Source of the DNA: Arabidopsis thaliana
Taxonomy: Eukaryota > Streptophyta > Magnoliopsida > Brassicales > Brassicaceae
Assembly (NCBI RefSeq): GCF_000001735.4
Contig: NC_003076.8
Location: 11,346,001 to 11,410,000, forward strand
Length of the DNA stretch: 64,000 bases
Direction: 5' to 3'
The notes under the pieces were generated by a model. The model was given only the letters and a program-made list of their open reading frames with translations, was not told the DNA's origin and made no database searches. The position numbers were made by a program, and so were the translations under genes. Positions 1-10,446 of this stretch are shown here, piece by piece; within the stretch, counting starts at the first letter, position 1, and the number at the start of each line of letters is the position of its first letter.

Positions 1-2
1 AG

Positions 3-281
3 GCTGCTATCGATCTGACCGTGGAGAGACCTTGGTAGCAAGCTGAGCTGGATGACCTGGAGGCGAGGTGCGCATCAAAGGAGGTATCAGACTTCACTCT
101 GAGCAAGCTGGATATCCCGCAAGTGTTGGAGATGTCGGTGGTACGTCCAATGGACGTTGATGAGCAAGGAACGCCGATTGGCTTGGATGAGTTTGGGAGC
201 AACAAGGATGCATTTCCAGGATGTCTCGCTGAGGATCCCGGTACTGTCTTTGCCACGCCGGTCGGGGAACCGAAGGAGTGA
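3..281 (+). pseudogene. C-terminal tail of the antisense extra ORF of Tat-1
   Basis: An acidic reading frame on the plus strand ends at TGA 279-281 (last residues VGEPKE). One in-frame TAG lies at 36-38, so the gene is broken. Position and direction match the last exon of the PF04195-type gene of Tat-2 (45337-47936): both run toward pol from the 3' LTR side, on the strand opposite to gag-pol, and end in an acidic stretch. The rest lies left of the window. Assignment rests on position and character, not on strong residue identity. Confidence 0.55.
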
Positions 282-1132
282 TTACTTATGCTCCTTTCTT
301 TAAGTTTTTGTGTTTTCGTTTCAGACTTAGTGCCTAGGAAGGCTTTCATCCTGTTGTTTGTTCCTTTTTGAACTTGGTGCCTGGGAAGGCTTTTGTCCCT
401 TTTAACAAGTACTTTGTTTGCTTCTTGTTCGCGTGTTGACACTTTATCGATTTTGGTGTATGATCACCTCGTTTTGTTCATGTTCCGGATAATAATTAGA
501 CTTGTTTTGAGTCCAGGCTATTTTGGATGTGATATGGTATGTTCTTCGTATGTTTAAACTTAAGTAAGTTTGAGTGGTTTTATCTCGGGAACCTGTTGAA
601 GTGAGGTCACACTAAGGACCTGCCAGATTTTGGGAGCTGGGCTTGTGGTATCGCCAGATCGCGAATGAAACCTTCGTTTCTTCCTTGTTTAGTATGTTAC
701 GTTTTGATGGCGAAGGAAGGAGTTAGATATGGTAGTCGTAAGTGAGCTCGGATGAAGTTGAAGTGATGTGTTTTTATAGGTAAGGTTCACTGTCGACTTT
801 TTGGAAGCGAGATCACAAAGTGGATCCGCCAACATTCGTGTGTTGGGCTTTCGATATCGTAAGATTACGAATGAGTTTTAAATCGTAGTAGAAACAATTG
901 TTTTGTGAAACATGATATTGAGTATCAAAATTTTCTTTTATTCTTATCTCGAAATTGTTAAGTACAAATGAGGTAAAGCAAACGATGATCTGATGTCTGG
1001 TCACCTAGAAAGGACCTGCTTGGTATCGAGGGATGGTTGAACTGTTAGGTGAGCAGCTAACCTTCTTTGATGGAAGTTGTGATGTTTGTTTTCCTTGTTG
1101 AAGAAAAATGTTTCAAACGGAAGAGTTAAGAC
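282..1132. other. non-coding spacer of Tat-1
   Basis: The T-rich sequence between the extra ORF and the end of pol shows no credible gene. A phrase around GTGCCT(A/G)GGAAGGCTTT occurs twice, near 329 and 379, a small local duplication. Short ORFs here have no recognisable product. Confidence 0.5.
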
Positions 1133-1278
1133 GGTGGCTGCGTTCGCGGAGGGAACTGCCTACATACCTGGTTAGGGGATTAAGCCTTATCGTAGTTCGA
1201 TTGAAGTGGTGGCTGCGCTTTTGGGGGGCTCTGCCTAGGTACCTTGCCAAGGGATCAAGCCTTATCGTAGTTTGATTG
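1133..1278 (+). repeat. two 71-bp tandem units at the convergent end of Tat-1
   Basis: Units at 1133-1203 and 1208-1278 both begin GGTGGCTGCG, contain CTGCCTA(C/G)(A/G)TACC and GGGAT(T/C)AAGCCTTATCG, and end GTAGTT(C/T)GATTG. A single related copy occurs at the same point in Tat-2 (about 50074-50105). The unit sits where minus-strand pol and the plus-strand extra ORF converge. Confidence 0.8.
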
Positions 1279-2680
1279 TTTTTGAGTACCTATTCGTGGT
1301 ATTTCTTGAGATGCATGACATTCCAAGGCCTATTCGTGGTTTTTGAGTACCTATTCGTGGTATGTCATGTACCACCTCGATGATTCGATAGGGATCTTCC
1401 CAGTTGGTTTCCAACTTTCCGGCGTTTAGATCTATGGTGTTGCTGAACACTTTTCGTAGAACGAGCTCTCCCACTTCGAATCTCCGAATTTTGATATTGT
1501 GGTTATAGTTGCGGGCGGCAGCTTGTTAATAGTTTTGAACTCGGATCATTGCCTGATCTCTGCGTTCATCGATGAAGTCCATGTTTTCCTGTAACATTTG
1601 CGTGTTTAGGTCCGAGTTAGCAGGACTGGCGGTCCTTCTCACGCTTGGTACTATGGTTTCAACAGGGATTACTGCTTCTAAGCCATAGGGGAGAGAGAAC
1701 AGTGTTTCTTGCGTTGATTTGCGAGGTGTAATTCGGTAGGCCTAGAGGACTGTGTGGAGTACGTCGGACCACATTGATTTTTTGGAATCAAGTCTTTTCT
1801 TGATGTTGCTAAGTATAGCTTTGTTAGCGGCCTCTGCCTGTGCGTTACCTTGTGGGTAACGGGGGGTGGATGTGGTAAGACGGATTTTCCACTTGTCGCA
1901 GAATGCTTTGATTTTTCCCTAGGTGAGGTTAGTCCTTTTATCGGTGACGATCTCATATGGTATGCCATGTCGGCATACGATATTTTCCCACAGGAAGTCC
2001 TCAACTTGTTTCTCGATTAGCTGTTGGAAGGTTTTAGCCTCAATCCATTTGGTAGAGTAGTCGGTGAGGACCAACAGGTTTTTAGTCTCTTCTTCCCACC
2101 AGAGGCTTCCATGGGCCCTACGACGTCCATGGACCACTTCATGAACGAGTATGAAGAAGAGATCGAGGACATTTCCTCGGGAGGTTGATGTAGAGTAGGT
2201 GCGTGTCGTTGGCACTTATCGCACCTGAGTGTGTGAGCTATGCAATCGTCTAGCATTGTTGGCCAGAAGTAGCCTTGCTTTTTGATTCTGAGGGCGAGGG
2301 TACGTCCACTGCAGTGGCTACCACATTGTCCTTTGTACATGCTTTTCATGAGGTCTTTTGTTTGTTGCCCGTAGGTACACACCATGTAGGGACCTGCGAC
2401 GCTGCGTTTCATGAGCCTCCCTTCCATGATGTTGTACCTTGCACTCTGGGCTTTGAGTTTTCTGGCCTCCCACTTGTCGGGAGGTGTGATCCCTAGTTCG
2501 ATGTAATCGATGATTGGGATTCTCCGGTCGTTGTACGGTTGTTCAGGGGTTTCGAGCTCCGGCTCCTCCTCCGTTGCATTTGCCTCCACGGCTGCTACGA
2601 GAGCTCTAGCTGTGGTGGTGGTGCTTCGGGTTACTCGCGTGAAGTTGCAAGTTGTCGAAGGTTTCCATCCCAGCATGTTT
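1262..2680 (-). pseudogene. Tat-1 integrase remnant
   Basis: Read from 2680 downward, the protein has the integrase zinc-binding region, with two His in a GSHCSGR-type stretch and the pair CDKC, followed by the core start with MDVVGP. The core continues in another frame (YSTKWIEA, then EIVTDK), so at least one frameshift separates the first and second catalytic regions. The C-terminal piece (1262-1474) has LVLRKVF and GKLETNWEDPY, typical of the end of gypsy integrases, but a 24-bp duplication (1279-1302 and 1340-1363) scrambles its end. Integration activity is not possible from this copy. Confidence 0.85.
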
Positions 2681-2699
2681 GACCGTTAGGTCGATGCTC

Positions 2700-3494
2700 G
2701 GGTGTTCTATTCCTTCGACCTAGATAATTCTTTTGACGAAAGGATCTGAGGTAGAAGCGAGAGCTGCCAAGGCGTCTCCCAACTCGTCACCAGCCAGTTC
2801 CAGGTTAATTCAAACGATTCGAACTGTTGGGTCAAGGTTTTGACCAGTTCGAGGTACGCTTCTATGCGCTCGTCTTTAGCTTCGTATTCCCCGTGGAACT
2901 GGCTGGTGACGAGTTGGGAGTCGTTGTGGGCGTGTATTTTGCGGATCCCTATTTCTTGAGCTAGCTTAATGCCACCAATGAGGGCTTCGTACTCAGACTC
3001 GTTGTTTGATGCGTTGAATCCAAGTCGGAACGATTGTTCGATGACTTCCTCGGTGGGGGAGGTGAGTTGTATTCCTACTCTAGATCCTTGTCGGTTGGAT
3101 GAGCCGTCGACGTGGAGGAGCCATTTCTTATTAGAGTTGGTTCCATCCAGGTCGGCTAACGGGAGCTCGATTACAAAGTCGGCTAGGACTTGTGCTTTCA
3201 AGCTGGTTCTGGTGCGATATTCTATATCGTACTCGCTTAACTCTATGTCCCATTTTGCAAGTCGTCCTGATTGGGTCAGACTATGCAGAATGGTTCAGAT
3301 TGGTTGGGACGTCATCACTACGATGGGGTGTGATTGGAAATATGGTCTCATTTTTTGAGCTGACATGACTACGGCCAGTGCCAGTTTTTCCATTGCTGGA
3401 TAACGAGTTTCAGCGTCTATCAACGATTTACTAACGTAATAGATCGGTTTTTGTCGTTCGTGATCTTTCTCACCTGGACACCGCTTATCACGGT
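2700..3494 (-). pseudogene. Tat-1 RNase H plus archaeal-type second RNase H
   Basis: The upstream part (about 3202-3494) is the usual RT-linked RNase H, with AETRYP and LAKWDIELSEYDIEYR. The downstream part (about 2707-3150) is the additional RNase H typical of Tat elements, with HVDGSSN, NESEYEALIGG and HNDSQLV holding three of its acidic catalytic residues. The frame shifts near its end, where GDALAAL is read in a neighbouring frame. In an active element these domains remove RNA from the RNA-DNA hybrid during reverse transcription. Confidence 0.85.
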
Positions 3495-4406
3495 TCAGGA
3501 GACTGTCGTGTACAGGTACAACAGTTCTCCTTCTTCGGGTTTTGCGAATATGGGTGGTTCAGTCAGGTATACTTTCAATTGCTTGAAGGCTTGTTCGCAG
3601 TCCTCATTCCAGTCGAACTTTTTCTCCTTTCGGAGGAGCTGGTAGAAAGGGATGCATTTGTCGGTAGACCTGGATATGAACTTTTTGAGGGCGGCGATAC
3701 GGCCAGTTAGTCGTTGGACCTCCCGTGCCGTTTTTGGTGATGGCATTTCGATGAAGGCTGCAATTTGCTTAGGATTGTCCTCGTTGCCTCTTTCGCTTAC
3801 TAGGTATCTGACGAATTCTCCTGATGGAACTCCGAAAGAGCATTTCTCGGGGATTAGCTTCATTTCGAATCTGTTTTGGATTTTGAAGCATTCTCTTAAT
3901 TGTGGGACGTGGTCTTTTTCGTGAGCTGATTTGACCAGCATGTCGTCGATGTAGACCTCCATCGGTTTACCTATCTAGTCAGCGAACATTCTGTTCACCA
4001 ATCGTTGGTAGGTAGCTCCAGCATTTTTTAAACCAAAGGGCATTACTTTATAACAGTAGGTGCCTCGGTCGGTAATAAAAGCTGTTTTTTCTTGGTCATC
4101 TGGGCGCATAAGTATTTTGTTGTACCCGGAGAATGCGTCCATGAAGGACAATAGTTCGTGTCCTGCGGTGGCTTCGACCTGTCGGTCGATATGCGGGAGT
4201 GAGAAACTGTCTTTAGGACAAGCTTTATTCAGGTCCGAAAAGTCGATGCATACTCTCCACTTCCTATTTTTCTTTTTTACGGCTACTGGGTTGGCGAGCC
4301 AGTCAGGGTATTTTACTTCCCTTATCGATCCGATCTTGAGCAACAGGTCGACCTCATCGTTCACAGCTTTAGCCCTTTCAGGACCTAGCTTGCGACGTTT
4401 CTGCAA
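3495..4406 (-). pseudogene. Tat-1 reverse transcriptase, N-terminally truncated
   Basis: The RT palm is clear: WRVCIDFSDLNKACPKD, the first Asp region FMDAFSGYN, VMPFGLKNAGATYQR, and the catalytic YIDDMLVKS at the start of the 3962-3495 segment. The connection to RNase H follows (LTGRIAALKKFISRS). A stop at about 3975 interrupts the frame just before YIDD. The beginning of RT is missing because gag is fused directly to it at about 4420. Confidence 0.9.
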
Positions 4407-4455
4407 TATTTTTTGTGGTACTTACAATATTTTTTTGTGGTACTTGCAATATTTT
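4403..4455 (-). repeat. short tandem repeat at the gag/RT deletion junction
   Basis: The unit CAATATTTTTTTGTGGTACTT is present about two and a half times. It lies exactly where the gag zinc knuckle (CKYHKK) is joined to the RT region (RKLGPERAKAV), so it marks the joint of a deletion that removed the protease. Confidence 0.75.
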
Positions 4456-6140
4456 TCGAGGTCAAGTTCTGGACTCTCGTCCTCGGCTGCCTTTTCTATT
4501 GCGAATAGGGTATGCTGCCCTTGCGTTTGGTTTTCCATTTTGAAGGGTTTTTTGGTTGCAAGGGGAGCGTTTTGTGTTTTAGATTCTTTGAATCTTAAGG
4601 CCAGCACAACGAGTTCCTCTTCGGCTTTTGCGAAGTGGAGAGCTTTGTAAAGCGCATCGTCTAAAGATACCGGTTGCCTAACAGTGAGGTCCTCACGGAA
4701 TCTAGAGGAAATCCACAAGCCGTTGCGAAGGGCGGCTATGGCTACCTCCTCGTTTAGGTTCGCAATCTTTGATTTGATTGCTTTGAATTTTTCGACGTAA
4801 GATCGCAGGGATTCGTTCTGAAGTTGGGTGAGACCCCAGAGGTCGGCTTCAGACGTCCTGTTTACGATGAGTACCGAGTACTATTTTAAGAAAGCGGCGG
4901 CAAGCTGGTCGAAGGTATCAATAGACTAGCAAACCATTCGAGGGTGTGACCTACGAGGTTCTCTGCGAAGAAACAGCAATGACCTGCTTCGTTTTCTTAG
5001 TCCTTCAGGTACGCTCATGTTATAGCCAGACGGAAGGCACTCAGATGAGCCTTTGGGTCGCTCGTTCCGTCGTATCCTGGGAAACGGAATCTCTCGACGT
5101 CTCTGATGCGATAATGGGTAATCCTATTCGTGAATGGGGTACGCCTGGTTTCTTCGATCACTCGATCTATGTCGGGAGGATCGCTCACTGCTAGATGCAC
5201 TCGTGAATGCATTTGAGCCATGTTCGCATTTGTTTGAGCTGCGTAATTGCGGAATGTTTCCATATCCAAGACGTTACGCGAATCGATTGGTGCTCGGGGA
5301 TCGGTTGGACCGTTAAAGAGGTCACTTCCTGGTATCCAGGGAACGGATGGTAGATTAGCAATGGAGGTTCGTTGTTGCGTTAAGTTCCCGGGAACGCAGG
5401 AGCTGGACGCGGTTGTTTGGTTTCTCGTCCACGTGTACCTTAGGGGCGAGTAGCCTAGCGGTAGCCTTGGGAAGGTAGGCATTGTACGTGTCTCATTCCC
5501 TGTTGTTGGGTATTCGACGAGAGTGTTCACGGGTGCCTGTAAAAATGTGACCTGCTGGTTGATAGGAGGTGAGACCTCTATCGAGGCGAAGTCTAGACGA
5601 GTCCTTGGAGTGGGATCTGTTGGGGAGACGGTACCTGTCAGATTTATGGTGATATGGGCAGGAATCCCAGTTTTGCGGGGGGGGGGGGGGGGATTTCCTT
5701 ACCCGCGGTATCTCGCGCTCTACCTCCTGTGTCATGCGAGTGGAGTCGCGTCTCTGCTAACCCACCATTGCGGCGAGGTTGCGATGCGCAATTTCTTTGT
5801 TTTTGCTTAGTTGATCAGGTTCAGGATCATTGCGCGGAGCTCGGCCAGTTCGTTGCCAGGTCTTGGAGGGACCTGATTAGACGGGTTGGCCGGGTTATCT
5901 CCTTTAGGAGGCTGTATCGTGACGTTTTCCTTTCCGTCCCTTGTTTGCGAGGGGGGGGAGGATTTGGTCAGATCCAGAAGAATTTGAGTTTTGGGAGATG
6001 TTCTCCGCATCAATGTCATGGATAGCATCAACCTGGATTCCGAGAGGGATATCCGTTAGGAGGTGCCCGTCCGTGATGTTATCGTTTGGGATCCGAACTG
6101 GTAAGCCAGATCTCGTTGAATCGGATTAATTGGAATCCAT
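4422..6140 (-). pseudogene. Tat-1 gag remnant
   Basis: The segment contains a retrotransposon gag core (5530-5015) with RFPGYDGTSDPKAHLSAFR, a typical gypsy gag phrase, and a second part (4718-4422) leading to KYCKYHKK, the first residues of a zinc knuckle that is cut off. Frame changes and stops occur between about 4718 and 5015 and again near 5500-5735. A run of 16 G at 5677-5692 (proline codons on the coding strand) lies in the N-terminal half. Gag would form the particle shell; this copy is non-functional. Confidence 0.8.
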
Positions 6141-6196
6141 GATCGTTGGTCACAATTGATGTGTTAGTTTCGGTGTTGGAATGATCTATTTCCGTC

Positions 6197-6214
6197 CCCA
6201 TAGACGACGCCAAA
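6197..6214 (-). other. primer binding site of Tat-1
   Basis: On the minus strand directly downstream of the 5' LTR the sequence is TTTGGCGTCGTCTATGGG. The TGGCG start is the usual tRNA-CCA complement that primes minus-strand DNA synthesis. The exact tRNA cannot be named without a search. Confidence 0.7.
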
Positions 6215-6639
6215 TGTAGGTTCTGAAATCCACACTAGAGATTTGTAATTGAGATTATGAGAAAGGAGGGCTAGATCTTCACAGGAACTTTGAGAGTTAT
6301 ATTGCTAAGAACGATTGGACTTTTGTATTGATTATGACAGAGCTTTTACAATGTGAAAGGAGATTACAAGTGTAAAAGTATAAGTGTAAATGTAAAGATG
6401 TATTGAATTGTCCCTTCAAAGTCGTCCTTGCTCCCTTATATAGGTCTACGCACGTCGTAGCTCCGTCCGGGATCTACAGAGATTCCTCTGGATATTCGGC
6501 AGGTCAGTTTCGGGATATCAGGTCCGCTTTGCGAATTCCTCCCAGTTAGTTCTTAGGTTGTTATTCGCTTATCTTCCTTCATCAGGTGACCGGTATTATC
6601 AGGCCCAAATACCCATTCGCGTATGTGGTCTCATCAGTT
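6215..6639 (-). repeat. 5' LTR of Tat-1
   Basis: The inner edge is fixed by the primer binding site: on the plus strand the LTR starts TGTAGGTTCTG at 6215. The outer edge is placed at about 6639, where Ath-D coding sequence begins. A TATA box (TATATAAG on the minus strand, 6435-6442) supports promoter function. The matching 3' LTR lies left of the window. Confidence 0.75.
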
Positions 6640-8221
6640 GCGTCGGTCCTCTACTTGGGGGGCTTGGTGGCTTAGTGGGCTAACTTGGTATTTTCGCAGG
6701 TGGATTCCTGGAGGGGAATCCAGCTCCAACAGTTTTCTTCTTCGTAATCCTGATGCTAACCCAAGGAAGAGCTGCAATGCCATCTTGATCAGAGAAGGAG
6801 ATGATATGTGGGAGGAATTGGACACTGAAGACGAGTTGGAGCTCGCAGTTGTAGAGATGGTGTCGACCGACACCCTCCTCTGTCGATCGACACCATACGG
6901 GACGCTCTTCTCAAAGACGACCCAATACGACGGTGTCGATCGATACCTCTCTAGTGTCGATCGACACTGGATCCGGACAGCACCCTGTGAGGTGCAAATA
7001 CCTATGCAGCCCGAGTCTGTCTACACTCCTCATGTGCCTTATCCGAGGAGGCGTCGTTCTAAGCAGGAGCTTCATGCTGCCAAGTGCACAGCCGTAATGG
7101 AGAAGATCCTCCATACTCTTCCTAAGGATGCTTCTGAGACATCTTCTATCTCACTCAACAGGTATGTCAAGCGACTTGTTGACAATGGAATTAGCTCAGA
7201 TGAAGCTAAGCTGATTCCCAGAGACATCAGTGCAATCATGCTGCCTAAGGCCAAGAAGGAGAAAGCACAGAGAGTAGACATAGTTGAGTACATCCGCACC
7301 ATTAATCTTGGTCAAACCACTGAGAAGCTTCCAGATCCAGGTAGCTTTGTTCTTGATTGCTCTATCTCCACAAGCAGGTTCAGCCGCTCTTTGTGTGATA
7401 TGGGATCAAGCATCAACCTCATGCCTAAGTCTGTTGCTCAGAGACTACGCATGACTCACTACAGGTCTACTCACATCACACTTCTCTTCGCGGATCGTTC
7501 TAAGCGAATCCCTGAAGGAATCCTTGAAGATGTTCCTGTTAAGGTGGGTAACTCTGTTATCCCTGCTGATTTTGTGGTCCTGGACTATGAAAAGAAACCC
7601 AAGGATCCCCTTATCCTTGGAAGAGCATTCCTAGCTATAGCTGGTGCTAGGTTTGATGTGAAGAGAGGGAGAATCTCTCTCAAGGTTTGTGATTTAGAGA
7701 TGGAGTTTGGCATGGATGGGTCAGAGCTTACTAAGCCTATCAGTTGTATTGCTTCCAGCACAGACACACCTCCTCAAACTGATCAGAATCCCACCACAGA
7801 GCCACACACAACGCTCCCATTCGCTCAGCTCGCCAATGAGATTTGCAGAGCAACGGTGTCGATCAACACCACTACCCCTGTCGATCGACACCCTCGGGTT
7901 TCACAGATAGAGGATTCTGCACATTCTCTCCAGCTCACACCACTTGAGGACCTATGTGATAAGTTCTCTTCTCTCTCTTTTCCTGTTTTATCTTTGATTA
8001 ATTCTTTAGATTATTTGAACACTGCTTTACATGATAACAAGCCTAGAGTTCCTCGAAAGCTTGTTCCTCTTATTGTTCTTGCTTGTGACGAGACGAGTGT
8101 TGATCGACACACTCCTGAGTGTCGATCGACACCAGAAGCTGCTCCAACTAAATCCATTTACACACCGCCTTGGAAGGCGAGGAGGCAACAACAATCCTCT
8201 ACCAGTCCACCCACATCTTAA
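6623..8221 (+). CDS. Ath-D gag C-terminus and aspartic protease, uninterrupted 532-codon frame
   Basis: The frame has a gag-end phrase (NPRKSCNAILIREG), a long linker, then a gypsy/Athila aspartic protease from about residue 240, with LPDPGSFVL, catalytic Asp 259 in CDMGSSINLM, ITLLFADRSKRIPEG and [11 protein letters not shown]. The protease would cut the Gag polyprotein. The first ATG lies in the Tat-1 LTR, so the true N-terminus is missing. Downstream, the frame runs not into RT but into a proline/threonine-rich tail ending at TAA 8219-8221. Eight copies of the TGTCGATCGACA-type motif lie inside the frame and are read as STDT, VDRH or CRST depending on phase. This is the only protease here that retains both a clean D(M/L)G(S/A)S site and an open frame. 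Confidence 0.8.
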   Translation: MWSHQLRRSSTWGAWWLSGLTWYFRRWIPGGESSSNSFLLRNPDANPRKSCNAILIREGDDMWEELDTEDELELAVVEMVSTDTLLCRSTPYGTLFSKTTQYDGVDRYLSSVDRHWIRTAPCEVQIPMQPESVYTPHVPYPRRRRSKQELHAAKCTAVMEKILHTLPKDASETSSISLNRYVKRLVDNGISSDEAKLIPRDISAIMLPKAKKEKAQRVDIVEYIRTINLGQTTEKLPDPGSFVLDCSISTSRFSRSLCDMGSSINLMPKSVAQRLRMTHYRSTHITLLFADRSKRIPEGILEDVPVKVGNSVIPADFVVLDYEKKPKDPLILGRAFLAIAGARFDVKRGRISLKVCDLEMEFGMDGSELTKPISCIASSTDTPPQTDQNPTTEPHTTLPFAQLANEICRATVSINTTTPVDRHPRVSQIEDSAHSLQLTPLEDLCDKFSSLSFPVLSLINSLDYLNTALHDNKPRVPRKLVPLIVLACDETSVDRHTPECRSTPEAAPTKSIYTPPWKARRQQQSSTSPPTS

Positions 8222-9310
8222 ACCCCACCAAGTCAAGTTATTGACTCAAAACAAGCGCTTAGTGGGAGGCAACCTACTGGTTTGATTTTTCTTTTCCCTT
8301 TCTTTTCTTTTCTTCTATTTTTGATTTATTTCCCCCGCTTTCTCTGGATTTGAATGCCACTGGGGACAATGTCGTTTAAGTGTGGGGGAGGTTCATACTA
8401 ATATTGCTTTTATTTTTGTTTCTTATCATTTTTCGTTTTGCAGTTCATTTGGTTATTTTTTTTATTTCTTTCCTAAAAAAAAAAAGAATGTTTTTTTACT
8501 TAAGTTAGGAATCATGATCTATATTTCTCTTGTTTATTGCCTGATTGATGAGTGCTGCAGGCTCGAGTCAATCCGACTATTGGAAAATCTAGATGGCAAA
8601 CCAACATACTTGAGGATATCCTAGTTTCCAACTCAACCACATGGCTGGAGCTAATCTCACAGCTCTTCCTTTTACCTCTTCAAACGGATAGTATTCATAG
8701 ATCTTGACTCCTTGTTCATACCTGATAATGAGACCAATGTGATAAAAAGAATATGTTCCTCTCCCCTTATAAAAAGAAAAAAGTATATATATATAATGAG
8801 AGATTGAGACGACTTTCAGATAGTGTATAGGAGTAGGAATGTTTCCTATGACCCCATTATTATACATTATTTGGAATGACCAATTACAAAGGTTGGAAAA
8901 ATGTTGAGGGTGTCGATCCAGTATGCGAGTTCTCCTTTGTTTACTCTCTAAAAAGAATAAGTCTGGGGGAGAGAAAGAACACCAAAGAAAAACATAATAA
9001 AAGAATGATCGATTTATCATGGTATAGTACAGGAATGAGTCTAGAAGGATCTTGAATGTTGGCTTGTTTGATGAAACCCAGCGATGAAAGCCTGGTAGAT
9101 ATAGTTGTGGAACTTAGGTATGGAATCTAGAATGTTGTGTAAGCTTGCAGAGAAGTACATGTTGGTTAGGATTTGATTAGACCTGTTAGGCATATGGACT
9201 TAGTTTGAATGATCATGGCAATAGGCTAGAGAATGTTGGGAGTTCCTTTGTTTTCAAAACCTCTTCCACGGGTTCGGCTTTTGTGTTTTGCTTGAAGGCA
9301 AGCAAAAGCT
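8222..9310 (+). other. Ath-D 3' non-coding region with internal purine tract
   Basis: The phrase ACAAGCGCTTAGTGGGAGG (about 8251) matches, in reverse, the sequence downstream of the Ath-A integrase (about 14615-14635), so protease is joined directly to post-pol sequence. A purine tract AAGTGTGGGGGAGG at 8378-8391 resembles the terminal polypurine tract 933 bp downstream. A 143-codon minus-strand frame (8589-9020) has no recognisable product. Confidence 0.6.
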
Positions 9311-9324
9311 AAGTCTGGGGGAGT
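9311..9324 (+). other. terminal polypurine tract of Ath-D
   Basis: AAGTCTGGGGGAGT lies immediately before the LTR start TGATATAACCC and would prime plus-strand DNA synthesis. Confidence 0.8.
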
Positions 9325-10446
9325 TGATATAACCCGATTTTCACTGATTTTATCTATGTTTTAGGTATAAGATTTTGAGTCTTTATGTTATTTCTCGAGT
9401 CTTTTTAGTGTCTTTTCAGGTATTCTATGCAATGGGACAACAATGGAGATAAGGAGACATTTTGGAGCAAAAGCCAAGGAAAAGGAGGTTAAGGACGATT
9501 TTGGTTCAGGAATCAGCGAGGAGTGTAGATCGACACACTCTTGGTGTCGATCGATGCCAGTTTCGGCCCAGCAAAAACCCTAGACGCTTTCAAGTTTACA
9601 GAAGATCAAATTTGGTCCAGAAGACTTCTCTATTTGCATTATTAGTCCCTGAACGTTTTTAGGGTCTATATATATTGTTTTTAGACCTAAGTTTCTTTTA
9701 TCAAGTCTTTTATCAAGTTTTCTACAAACCCTATTACTAAGAGACATAAGCTATTCATCGATTATTTTCAGAGTTTCATTCAGATCTATATACAGTGAAG
9801 AGATCCCTTCTTTCCCTTTCTCTATTTACTGTGTTTATGCTTTCACCCTCAAATATGTTGTTTGCTTCATCCAATATGTCGAGTAGTCTGCTTGTTAGGA
9901 ATAAGGTTTCTCATTAGGGATTCATATGGTTTAGTAGATTGCCCCATTTGCTAGGTTATCTATAGAATTCTTCATCTTTAATTATGCCTAATGCTAGATC
10001 TAGAGTAATTAACTAGATTTTGAATCCAGACAATAGATATTCCCGCCATAGGTATCTATAATTGGATCTATTATTTGATGAGTCTGGTTTATAAGTGTGT
10101 AATAAGAATCGGCCTATTTACTAAGATGAACAATTGAACTCGTTAAAAATGCATATTTAGGTTGATAGTTTCTCGGCTTCTCCGATAACATCCTAGCTTT
10201 CATTAGATCTACTAACAAATAGTTTCCTGAGAATACCCTGTTCCTACCTCTTTATTAAATTGTTTACAACACAATCAATATGATGTCTTTTTACTTTGTT
10301 CTCTTTTATTTTCACTTATACACTGCTAGCTTAATCTCAACATTTAACTCACTGTTTGAACAAAAGAACTTCGTGAATTCGATCCTAAAATACTGCAATT
10401 GATCTCTTATTTGAGAGAGTAGTTCTAGGTAATTTGAACCATATCA
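9325..10446 (+). repeat. 3' LTR of Ath-D (1,122 bp)
   Basis: The LTR starts TGATATAACCC and ends AACCATATCA, giving inverted ends TGATAT/ATATCA. It is bounded by the polypurine tract on the left and Ath-C protease sequence on the right. A TATA stretch (CTATATATATTG) lies at 9666-9677. A pair of TCGATCGA motifs occurs at 9523 and 9544, 21 bp apart. Confidence 0.9.

Larger units (their letters stand above)
1..6639 (-). mobile_element. Tat-1: degraded Tat-lineage Ty3/gypsy retrotransposon, left end outside window
   Basis: In minus-strand order the element shows a 5' LTR (6215 to about 6639), primer binding site, gag, a fused reverse transcriptase, RNase H, a second archaeal-type RNase H, integrase and a plus-strand extra ORF tail. 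The dual RNase H and the antisense extra ORF between pol and the 3' LTR are hallmarks of the plant Tat/Ogre lineage. The zinc knuckle, protease and start of RT are deleted at about 4420, and several frameshifts break the rest. It appears inserted into Ath-D, because Ath-D coding sequence starts right after its LTR. The outer LTR end near 6639 is uncertain by some 15 bp. Confidence 0.85.
6640..10446 (+). mobile_element. Ath-D: pol-less Athila-like retrotransposon, 3' part
   Basis: In order it has a gag/protease frame, a post-pol non-coding region, an internal purine tract (8378-8391), a terminal polypurine tract (9311-9324) and a 3' LTR (9325-10446). No RT, RNase H, integrase or env-like ORF lies between protease and post-pol sequence. 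The 5' part is cut by the Tat-1 insertion and continues left of the window. The element appears inserted in Ath-C, whose protease starts right after 10446. Confidence 0.75.

Noticed and set aside
5677..5692. Run of 16 G as a functional G-quadruplex
   Set aside because: A homopolymer in a dead gag gene is more simply explained by slippage or assembly error; a similar run occurs at about 19111-19122.
8589..9020. 143-codon frame on the minus strand in the Ath-D 3' region
   Set aside because: Antisense in non-coding LTR-proximal sequence, no recognisable domain, no counterpart seen in the other elements.
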